Source: Mycobacterium xenopi
GTDB lineage: Bacteria > Actinomycetota > Actinomycetes > Mycobacteriales > Mycobacteriaceae
Direction of reading: 5' to 3'
DNA length: 64,000 nucleotides
Assembly (NCBI RefSeq): GCF_009936235.1
Contig: NZ_AP022314.1
Coordinates: forward strand, 1,364,001 to 1,428,000
This document shows positions 1 through 7,716 of the stretch, in pieces. Made by a program: the position numbers and the translations under genes. Position 1 is the stretch's first letter, and each line of letters starts with the position of its first letter. The notes beneath the pieces are model-generated. The model was not told the origin of the DNA. It ran no database searches and saw only the letters and a list, made by a program, of their open reading frames with translations.

Positions 1-236
1 CAGGTCAAAAGCCTGTGGAAAATGGCGTGGAGACATCGGCAATGCTTGACGCGAATCTTCGGTGAACGACCAATTTCTTTACTCGGTCTGATGAGCCTGA
101 CGTTCCGCATCAGGCCTGACTTGGTTCGCGGTTCGCCGTTTGCGGTGGACGCGGGTTGACCTGGTGTTTGTCGGTTTAGCTTGCCTACCGATGTGGGCAG
201 CCGAGTTTTGTCAGACCCGGCTGTGATGATGACGGT

Positions 237-1473
237 ATGTCGTCGACCGCTGCGCCTGCTGCCACCGGGTTGAGTCCTGCCGAGCGTCTTGAGGTGTTGT
301 TCGAGGAGTTGGCGGAGTTGGCCGGTCAGCGCAACGCGATTGATGGGCGCATTGTGCAGATCGTCGCCGAGCTGGATCGCGACGGGCTGTGGGGTGGCAC
401 GGGGGCGCGTTCGGTGGCGGCGCTGGTGGCCTGGAAGTTGGGCGCCTCGTCGGCCACTGCCCACACCATCGCCGCGGTGGCGCGCCGGCTAGAAGAGTTT
501 CCCCGCTGCGCGGCGGGCCTGGTCGAGGTCGGCTGTCGCTGGATCAGGTCGGGGTGATCGCCGCGGGGGCCGCTGCGGGCTCTGACGAGCACTATGCGCA
601 GTTGGCGGCGGTGGCCACGGTCAACCAGTTGCGCACCGCGGTGCGGCTCGAACCGCGACCCGACCCCGAGCCGCAGCGGCCAGCGCCGCGTTCGATCACC
701 AAGACCAGCGATGAGCGGTCCAGTTGTTGGCGGATCAGACTGCCTCATGATGAGGCGGCGACGTTCGACGCGGCGCTGGCCTCGCATCTGGAGGCGCTGG
801 TCACCGAGTGGAAACACGAACGGGGCGGATCGGAGAACGCGCCGCCGATGCCGAGCACCGCTGATGCGTTCATGCGGCTGGTCGAGTCCGGCTGGGACGC
901 CGAAGCGACACGGCGCCCGCACGGGGCGCGCACCACGGTGGTGGTGCATCTCGACATCGCCCAGCGCGCCGCGGCGCTGCATCTGGGTCCACTGCTATCT
1001 GAGGCCGACCGGAAATATTTGACCTGTGATGCCACCTGCGAAGTGTGGTTTCAACGCCACGGGCAGCCCCTCGGCGCCGGGCGCGCCACCCGGGTCGTCG
1101 GCGGCGGCTGCGCCGTGCCCTCGAGCACCGCCACCCCACGTGCGCGGTTCCCGGCTGCGGGGCCACCCGCGGGCTGCACGCCCACCACATCGTCCACTGG
1201 GAAGACGGCGGCGCCACCGAATTGGCCAACCTGGTGCTGGTCTGCCCGTACCACCATCGGCTACACCACCGCGGGGTGATCACCATCACCGGATCCGCCG
1301 ACAAGCTCATCGTCACCGACAGCACCGGCCGACGGCTTCGCGCCGGATCGCTGGCCCGACCACCCAACCGTCCCCCGCCCGCCGTCCCACCCTGCCCAGG
1401 GCCCACCGGCGAACGCGCCAACTGGTGGTGGTACCAACCCTTCCAACCACAACCCCCACCCACCAACAACTAA
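237..1473 (+). pseudogene. 13E12 repeat-family (DUF222/HNH endonuclease) gene, two frameshifts
   Basis: The reading frame starts at ATG 237 with the usual DUF222 opening (SPAERLEVLFEELAEL). It must change frame near 533 to continue (LSLDQVGVIAAGAAAGSDEHY), and again near 1100 to reach the HNH nuclease core, where CAVPGCG, LHAHHIVHWEDGG, NLVLVCPYHHRLHH are readable. The tail runs to TAA 1471-1473. Each frame change equals loss of one base (or gain of two); the second lies in a CGG-rich run. Intact members of this family are about 400-500 residues, so the summed length is normal. These genes are multicopy mycobacterial repeats (REP13E12 type). Decay is the simplest reading, although sequencing error at either shift cannot be ruled out. 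Confidence 0.85.
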
Positions 1474-1549
1474 GCCGCCACCCCAGCCGGTCACTGCAGG
1501 CACCGTAGCCAGATTCCTGCATGCGAGAGCGGCGCCAGCGCCGAACAGT

Positions 1550-3256
1550 TCAGGCAGGCTGTCCCTTGCGCAGCGTGTCCAGCAGTTCGCGGTAAGGACC
1601 GATGAGGTATACGGTGTCGCCGCCTCGCAGCAGGGCATCGCGGCGTGGGTGCAGCTTGACCGGCTCGTCTGGCCTGGTGATCGCGATGACCCGGGTTCGG
1701 GTGGACAGGTCGAGCATCTGCAGCCCGTCGAGTTCACTGCCGGGCTCGACGTGCATTCCGCCGACCACGAACGAGCTCTGTCCCACCGAAAACGTTCCCA
1801 GCACCTGCAGCCCCATCGCGGCCCCAATGAACCAAGGCGCGGCCAACTCGACGGTCGACCGAACATTCTGGAAATCGAATCGCTCCGCCACCGCGAAGCC
1901 GAGTGCGCGGTCGTAGACGCGCAGCACGATGGGAACGTCAAGCCACCGATTGACCTCGGGCCACACCCGGGGCCCCAACAACTCGCGTAACACGATGCCG
2001 GTCTCGATATTGACCATGTCATCGCGGGTCAACACCGCCACCGCCCGGGCGCGGTCGACGCGGGCCGATTCCAGCGTCTGGGGCAACGTGGCGTCTCCGA
2101 AGATCACTGGCACGTCGAGTTCGGCCGCCGACAACAGGAAGCGGTTGTTCTCGTCGCGCTCAATCACCGCGACGTCGTGGCCGGCGCTAACCAGATCGCG
2201 CACGACGCGGATCCCGAGCACGCTCAGCCCCACGACGATGATGTGGTCACGCAAATGGCGCACCCGCGGGCGCCCAGCCGTGTAGATAAAGCGGCGCGAC
2301 AACAGCACATCAGCAATAAACGAGACCAGTAGAGCCACGGTGGTCACGCCGCCGAACATCAGCATCGCGGCGAAAAGTCGCAACCAGGTGGGCTGGTGGC
2401 TGAAGCTGAAGTCGCCGTAGCCCGTCGTCGTGATTGTCTCGGTGGTGAAGTAGAACGCGTCGATCCACGTCATCCCGGGGCGGCTGGTGTAGGTGAAACG
2501 CAACACGGCAGTCGCCCCGATCAGCAGGATCAGCACTGCGGCTATCACGGGATAAAACGCCGGGTTGACGTCGTCGCGCAGGGTGCGTGCAGCGTCGAGC
2601 ATTCGGCGCAGCCGGGACTGTCGTGAGCGTGTTGCGCTGGGGCGCGGGACCTTGATGCCCCGGCCGGTCAGCTCGTCGGCGGTACCAATCATCGTCGTCC
2701 AGTCACCGGTGTGCACCTGCAGATCGCGGCCTGGGCACACCACCATCTCGCCGGGGGTGGAGGAGTTTTCGCCGTGAATCACTGCCACCGGGGCCAGGTC
2801 GCCGTAGATCTCACGCAGCGTCGCATCACGCGGTGCCGCGGTGCCCCAGACGACGAAATTGATGCCAGCCGCCTCGAACGGGTGCGTGGTGTAAGCCAGG
2901 CATGCCTCGACAATCGCCGGCGCAGCAAGATCGGCGACGTTGAGGATCGCGCCGGGACCGTTATCTGCGGCCACTGCTTCTCGCAGCACGTCATTAGCGA
3001 GTCGCGCGACCACCCGCACGTCCGGATTGGCTTTCCTTGCCAGCAGGGCGATTTCGAGGTTCCCGGCGTCGTCATCGCCGGCGCATACGACGGCCACAGC
3101 TTGGGCGATTCCGGCCGAGGCGAGCTCCGCCTTGACATTGGTATCGAAATGCTCACCGGTGGTGAGCTTTGCAACACTCACCCCGGCGGTTTTCAGCTCC
3201 TCGACGATCGTCGTCGCCAGCGCGTCCTCACCGCTGACAATGACGTGGCGGTGCAT
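1550..3256 (-). CDS. Two-TM potassium channel flanked by two RCK/TrkA domains
   Basis: A 568-residue protein. Residues 1 to about 200 resemble a TrkA/RCK Rossmann domain (MHRHVIVSGEDALATTIVEEL). TM1 is about 235-253, a K+ selectivity filter TTGYGD sits at 277-282, and TM2 is about 296-318. A second RCK Rossmann domain starts about 338 (HIIVVGLSVLGIRVVRDL, then a VAVIERDENN ligand loop), followed by a TrkA_C-like end. This is the core of a ligand-gated K+ channel of the MthK/Kch type, with an extra N-terminal RCK. It lies 175 bp downstream of kdpE on the same strand, so it may share regulation with the Kdp pump, but no promoter or coupling is visible. Family confidence is high; gating ligand unknown. 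Confidence 0.85.
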   Translation of the reverse strand: MHRHVIVSGEDALATTIVEELKTAGVSVAKLTTGEHFDTNVKAELASAGIAQAVAVVCAGDDDAGNLEIALLARKANPDVRVVARLANDVLREAVAADNGPGAILNVADLAAPAIVEACLAYTTHPFEAAGINFVVWGTAAPRDATLREIYGDLAPVAVIHGENSSTPGEMVVCPGRDLQVHTGDWTTMIGTADELTGRGIKVPRPSATRSRQSRLRRMLDAARTLRDDVNPAFYPVIAAVLILLIGATAVLRFTYTSRPGMTWIDAFYFTTETITTTGYGDFSFSHQPTWLRLFAAMLMFGGVTTVALLVSFIADVLLSRRFIYTAGRPRVRHLRDHIIVVGLSVLGIRVVRDLVSAGHDVAVIERDENNRFLLSAAELDVPVIFGDATLPQTLESARVDRARAVAVLTRDDMVNIETGIVLRELLGPRVWPEVNRWLDVPIVLRVYDRALGFAVAERFDFQNVRSTVELAAPWFIGAAMGLQVLGTFSVGQSSFVVGGMHVEPGSELDGLQMLDLSTRTRVIAITRPDEPVKLHPRRDALLRGGDTVYLIGPYRELLDTLRKGQPA

Positions 3257-3431
3257 GGTCTGGTCCTGTCACCGGGGCGGGCAGTCGATGTGCCCGATGT
3301 CGTTGTCGTGGCGGTTACGCCACGGCTTGAGGTTTTCCGGCATAGCGGCCCGCTTTGCTGACACTGCGCTTTATCGGGCCACTATAAGGCGACCAGTGCG
3401 GCCTGCGGGGGTAAAAGTACCGGAATTACCC

Positions 3432-4112
3432 TCAGCTCTCGAAGCGATAACCCATCCCCGCCTCGGTCAGCAGGTGCTTGGGGTGCGACGGGTCGTCTTC
3501 GAGTTTGCGTCGCAGTTGCGCCAAATACACACGCAGGTAATGGGTTTCGGTGGCGTAGGCCGGCCCCCACACCTCTTTGAGGAGTTCCTCGCGGCCCACC
3601 AGCTTGCCGCGGTTGCGGGCAAGCATCTCCAGCATTCCCCATTCGGTCGGTGTCAGATGCACTTCGGCGCCATTCTTGATGACCTTCTTAGCAGCGAGAT
3701 CGATTGTAAACGACGAGGTTTCGATGACAGGCTGGTCGACTTCTGTCGCTGCGGCGTTGCGGCGCACGGCGGCGCGCAACCGGGCCAAAAACTCGTCCAT
3801 CCCGAACGGTTTCGTGACGTAGTCGTCGGCACCGGCGTCGAGGGCTTCGACTTTGTCCGACGAGTCGGTTCGCGCCGACAACACGATGACCGGCGCGTTG
3901 AGCCAGCCGCGCAGCCCCGCCAGCACCTCGATTCCAGAGATGTCGGGCAGCCCCAGATCGAGGATCACCACATCCGGGCGGTGTTCGGCGGCGGCGCGCA
4001 GCGCAGCGGCGCCGGTTGCGGCGGTTGTGACTTCATAGCCCCGCACCGACAGGTTGATCCGTAGCGCCCGCAGAATGTGCGGTTCGTCGTCGATCACCAA
4101 AACTCGTGTCAA
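3432..4112 (-). CDS. kdpE: KdpE, response regulator of the Kdp potassium system
   Basis: A 226-residue OmpR/PhoB-type regulator. The receiver domain has the acidic pocket DDE at 8-10, phospho-acceptor Asp52 in ILDLGLPD and the TKP lysine at 101; the C-terminal winged helix ends with RVYLAQLRRKLE and GMGYRF. Its role is to take phosphate from KdpD and activate the kdp genes. The start is TTG at 4112-4110, lying in the last copy of the tandem repeat, with GAGGAGGAG about 9 nt upstream as ribosome binding site. No in-frame ATG gives a complete receiver domain, so the TTG is well supported. The gene is separated from kdpD only by the repeat array. Confidence 0.92.
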   Translation of the reverse strand: MTRVLVIDDEPHILRALRINLSVRGYEVTTAATGAAALRAAAEHRPDVVILDLGLPDISGIEVLAGLRGWLNAPVIVLSARTDSSDKVEALDAGADDYVTKPFGMDEFLARLRAAVRRNAAATEVDQPVIETSSFTIDLAAKKVIKNGAEVHLTPTEWGMLEMLARNRGKLVGREELLKEVWGPAYATETHYLRVYLAQLRRKLEDDPSHPKHLLTEAGMGYRFES

Positions 4113-4294
4113 ATTGCGCCGCTCCTCCTCATCGCTGCGCTCTGCATCGTCGCTGGCGCGTCAAATTGCGCCGCTCCTCCTCATCGCTGCGCTCTGCATC
4201 GTCGCTGGCGCGTCAAATTGCGCCGCTCCTCCTCATCGCTGCGCTCTGCATCGTCGCTGGCGCGTCAAATTGTGCCGTTCCTCCTCATCGCTGC
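4109..4294 (-). repeat. Tandem MIRU-type repeat, 52-bp unit, between kdpD and kdpE
   Basis: Copies begin at 4109, 4161, 4213 and 4265. The first three are identical 52-mers; the fourth matches for about 30 bases with two substitutions, then runs into kdpD. The unit contains the CTCCTCATCGCTGCG core of mycobacterial interspersed repetitive units. On the minus strand each unit reads ATG-7 codons-TGA overlapping TTG-11 codons-TGA overlapping the next ATG, so kdpD stop and kdpE start are linked by 4-nt overlaps throughout. Each copy also carries GAGGAGGAG. MIRUs are known to insert in DTGA stop/start overlaps; the array fits that. Copy number may vary between strains. Confidence 0.9.
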
Positions 4295-6840
4295 CCCGCT
4301 GGGGCCGCCAGATCCACCACGACGGTCAGTCCCCCGCCGGGCGTGTCGGTCGCCTGGATCGTGCCGCCCATCGCTTCGACGAAGCCACGGGCCACCGACA
4401 ATCCCAAGCCCGCCCCGGTGGTGTTGTCGTGATCTCCCAGCTGCTGAAAGGCCTCGAAGATCTGTTCCTCGCTTCCGCGCGGGATGCCGCGGCCCTCGTC
4501 GATGACGTTGATCAGCACACGGTCGCCGACCCGGCCGGCGTTGACGCGCACCAGGCAGTTGGGCGCGTATCGCAGCGCGTTGTCGATGAGATTGGCCAAA
4601 ACCCGTTCCAGCAGTCCGGCATCGGCCATCGCGACCGCGCCGTCGACGTCGACCTTGACCCGGTCGATGCCGGGCCGGAAGAAACCGGTGGCACCCTTGC
4701 CGATGCTGACCAGGGCGCGCTGCACGGCTTCTTCGAGGTACACCTCCCGCAGTTCAGGGCGAATCGCGCCCGCCGCCAACCGCGACGAGTCGAGCAAATT
4801 GCCCACCAGCGCGGTGAGTTGGTCGATCGATTCCTCGATGGTGGCGAGCAATTCGGCCGTGTCTTCGGCAGAAAAGTCGACGTCTTGGGCGCGCAAGCTC
4901 GACACCGCGACCTTGGCCGCCGCCAGCGGTGTGCGCAGATCGTGGCTGACCGCCGACAGCAAGGAGCGGCGCAGCGCGTCGGCCTGCCCGATGGCCTCGG
5001 CCCGGCTGGCTTCCTCGGCGAGTTCGCGTTGTTTGACCAGACTCGCGGCTTGCTTGGCCACCGCGCTCAGCACACGGCGATCACGCGCGGCGAGTTTCTT
5101 GCCCGCCAAGAGCATCCAAAACTCGTCGTCACCGACTTCTATCGCGGTATCGGCGGAATCGACTGTGGCGCAGGGCTCTTTGCCTACCGATGCCACCACG
5201 TATCGGCGACCATCGCCGCAGTCCCGAAGCATGCTGACCGCACGCTGCGAATAGGTCTCGCGGACCCGCTCGAGCAGGGTCTCCAGATCCGCGCCGCGCA
5301 GCACCGAGCCGGCGAACATTGTCAGCAGCTCGGCCTCCTGGGATGCGCGTCCGGCTTCGCGGGTGCGTTTGGCCGCGCCGTCGACGAGAACCGCCACCGC
5401 CACCGCCACCATCAACAGCACCAGTTCGGTGACCGCAGCGTCGGGCTCGGCGATGGTGAAGCTGTGCAGGGGAGGGGTCAGGTAATAGTTGAGCAGCAGA
5501 CCGGACAGCACCGCCGAAAGCGCCGCTGGGGCAACGCCTCCCAGTAAGCCAACCACGAGGACTCCGATGAAGAACAGCGCGCTGGCTCCGCTGGTGGTCA
5601 AAAACCGGTGCAGCCAAGACACCGTCACCGCGCAGATGACGGAGGGGACGATCAGCGCCGCCAGCCACGACGCGGCGCGCCGTTCACGCGGCGAGATCGA
5701 CGCCGCCCGAAAGCCCCGCTTGGATTCCTCGTGGGTGACGATGTGAACGTCGATCTTGCCGGACCGCTGCACCACCGTCGCGCCGATGCCTTCGTCGAAG
5801 ATGCGTGCCCACCGCGAGCGCCGCGACGTGCCGATCACCAGCTGGGTGGCGTTCATCTCGCGGGCGAAATCCAGCAGCGCGGTCGGCACGTCGTCACCGA
5901 CCACGGTATGCAGCGACGCGTCGAGGCTGGCGGCTAGTTCGCGGATCTTGCCCATCCGCGACGCCGATACACCCGTGAGGCCGTCGCCGCGTAAGACATG
6001 CACGACCATGAGCTCGGCGCTGGCTTTGGAGGCGATTCGGGATGCGCGGCGCACCAAGGTTTCCGATTCGGGTCCACCGGTGACGGCGACGACCACGCGT
6101 TCGCGGGCTTCCCAGGTGTCGGTGATCTTCTTGTCGGCGCGATACTTGGCCAGCGCGGCATCGACCTGGTCGGCCAGCCACAGCAGCGCCAATTCCCGCA
6201 ACGCGGTGAGGTTTCCGCTGCGGAAATAATTGGACAGCGCCGCGTCGATCTTATCCGGTGCATACACGTTGCCGTGGGATAGCCTGCGCCGCAAGGCTTC
6301 CGGCGTGATATCGATGAGTTCGATCTGGGATGCCTGGCGCACCACCGAATCCGGTATGGTTTCCTGCTGCTCGATGCCGGTTATCTGGGCGACCACGTCG
6401 TTAAGGCTCTCCAGATGCTGGATGTTGACCGTGGAGATCACCGTGATACCGGCGTCCAGCAGCTCCTCGACGTCCTGCCATCGCTTGGGGTTCTTGCTGC
6501 CGGGGACGTTGGTGTGGGCGAGCTCGTCGACCAGAACCACTTGCGGATTGCGGGCCAGCACGGCCGGCACGTCCAGTTCGGTGAAGTGGCTACCGCGATA
6601 CTCGATGCGGCGGCGCGGAACGACCTCGATGCCCTTGAGCAGCTCTTCGACTTTGCGGCGGCCGTGGGTCTCCACCACGCCAGCCACCAAGTCCGTGCCG
6701 CGTTCCAGCCGTCGATGCGCCTCGGACAACATCGCGTACGTCTTGCCGACACCGGGCGCCGCACCCAAGTAGATGCGCAGCTCCCCGCGTTTGCGGCGAT
6801 GGTCGACGACGCTCACGTGACCATCATCCACCTGTGACAT
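4285..6840 (-). CDS. kdpD: KdpD, turgor/K+ sensor histidine kinase
   Basis: An 851-residue KdpD. The N-terminal KdpD domain has Walker A GAAPGVGKT at 26-34, followed by a universal-stress-like domain (VAVTGGPESETLVRR). Four closely spaced membrane helices lie around 395-500, then a GAF-like linker and a histidine kinase core with His633 in SHDLRTPL, an N box (NLIDNALRYAPN) and G2 box (GAGLGLSVA). It senses low K+ and phosphorylates KdpE. Its ATG shares one base with the kdpC stop (TGATG at 6842-6838). Its own TGA (4287-4285) overlaps the first ATG of the repeat array (ATGA). Length and domain order are normal for the family. Confidence 0.95.
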   Translation of the reverse strand: MSQVDDGHVSVVDHRRKRGELRIYLGAAPGVGKTYAMLSEAHRRLERGTDLVAGVVETHGRRKVEELLKGIEVVPRRRIEYRGSHFTELDVPAVLARNPQVVLVDELAHTNVPGSKNPKRWQDVEELLDAGITVISTVNIQHLESLNDVVAQITGIEQQETIPDSVVRQASQIELIDITPEALRRRLSHGNVYAPDKIDAALSNYFRSGNLTALRELALLWLADQVDAALAKYRADKKITDTWEARERVVVAVTGGPESETLVRRASRIASKASAELMVVHVLRGDGLTGVSASRMGKIRELAASLDASLHTVVGDDVPTALLDFAREMNATQLVIGTSRRSRWARIFDEGIGATVVQRSGKIDVHIVTHEESKRGFRAASISPRERRAASWLAALIVPSVICAVTVSWLHRFLTTSGASALFFIGVLVVGLLGGVAPAALSAVLSGLLLNYYLTPPLHSFTIAEPDAAVTELVLLMVAVAVAVLVDGAAKRTREAGRASQEAELLTMFAGSVLRGADLETLLERVRETYSQRAVSMLRDCGDGRRYVVASVGKEPCATVDSADTAIEVGDDEFWMLLAGKKLAARDRRVLSAVAKQAASLVKQRELAEEASRAEAIGQADALRRSLLSAVSHDLRTPLAAAKVAVSSLRAQDVDFSAEDTAELLATIEESIDQLTALVGNLLDSSRLAAGAIRPELREVYLEEAVQRALVSIGKGATGFFRPGIDRVKVDVDGAVAMADAGLLERVLANLIDNALRYAPNCLVRVNAGRVGDRVLINVIDEGRGIPRGSEEQIFEAFQQLGDHDNTTGAGLGLSVARGFVEAMGGTIQATDTPGGGLTVVVDLAAPAGQR

Positions 6841-7715
6841 CAGCCTGGGAGCGGATACTTATGGTCCAACGCCAGGTTGAGCTGTACGACGTTGACCCGC
6901 GGCTCGCCGAAGAACCCCAGATCACGGCCATGCTGGTTCTCCCGTACCAGCTCGCGTATTTGATCCGTGCTGACATGGCGCGTCCGGGCCACCCGGGCCG
7001 CCTGAATGTCGGCGTAGGCCGGTGAAATGTCTGGGTCCAGGCCGCTGCCGCTGGCCGTCACCGCGTCGGCCGGGACTGGTGGATTGCCGGGCGCGCTGCC
7101 GCGGACCGGAACGATACGCCCGGTCGAGTAGTTTTCGCCGGGCTTCGCGCACTCGACCCGAACGCCGGCAAAGCTGTCCACGAACGGCCGAGCCGTGGTC
7201 GTGCACGGTTCGTTCACGCTGACCACCCGGGTCGGGTGGATAACATTGCCGCGCGCGTCGCGCGCGCCGAGGACCGACAACACGGCTCCCACACCGCCGC
7301 CAGTGCAGAACGGCCGTGATCCATCGACGTGTTCGAGCTCGCCCACGGCTTTGCTGCGCTCACACACCAGCGTCAACAGGCTCTTGCGGGCCGGCGTGTC
7401 GACGATGTCCTCGGGCCCCAGATTGCTCGCGCCGCTGGCGGTGGGGTCATAGCCGTTGCCGGCCGCTGACGGGCGGCTCTGGAAATACTGCGGCAACGCG
7501 TGGCCGGCGGCGTCGGTGAACGACTGGCCGATCAGCCGGCTGCCGGCGGCCTTGCCGTTGACCTCGATGATCGAGCCCTCTGCCTGATCGTGCAGCCCGG
7601 GAAGCTGTGCGACCAACCAGACCGCCACCGGGTAGCCCAGACCCAGCACCACGGTCAACACAAGCAGTGCACGCAGCGCCGCCCAATGCAGGCGAACCAG
7701 GATGGTGAATTTCAT
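6840..7715 (-). CDS. kdpC: KdpC, Kdp-ATPase accessory subunit with a long extracytoplasmic insert
   Basis: KdpC is the single-span subunit that stabilises KdpFABC. The N-terminal helix is about 12-36, then conserved blocks GQSFT (63-67), YFQSRPSAAGNGYDP (77-91) and SNLGP (97-101); the family block DAVTASGSGLDP resumes at 217-228 and the C-terminal VNVVQLNLALD is present. KdpC proteins are usually about 190 residues with roughly 35 residues between the SNLGP and DAVTASGSG blocks; here there are about 115, giving 291 in all. The extra ~80 residues contain Cys118, Cys137, Cys171 and Cys189 and would lie outside the membrane. The stop overlaps the kdpD start. Confidence 0.92.
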   Translation of the reverse strand: MKFTILVRLHWAALRALLVLTVVLGLGYPVAVWLVAQLPGLHDQAEGSIIEVNGKAAGSRLIGQSFTDAAGHALPQYFQSRPSAAGNGYDPTASGASNLGPEDIVDTPARKSLLTLVCERSKAVGELEHVDGSRPFCTGGGVGAVLSVLGARDARGNVIHPTRVVSVNEPCTTTARPFVDSFAGVRVECAKPGENYSTGRIVPVRGSAPGNPPVPADAVTASGSGLDPDISPAYADIQAARVARTRHVSTDQIRELVRENQHGRDLGFFGEPRVNVVQLNLALDHKYPLPG

Positions 7716-7716
7716 C

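Noticed and set aside
4109..4294. Regular repeats as a possible CRISPR array
   Set aside because: Units abut directly with no spacers and match the MIRU core.
4054..5547. 497-codon plus-strand frame through the repeat and kdpD
   Set aside because: Antisense shadow; kdpD has complete domains and the plus-strand product is low-complexity Arg/Ser.
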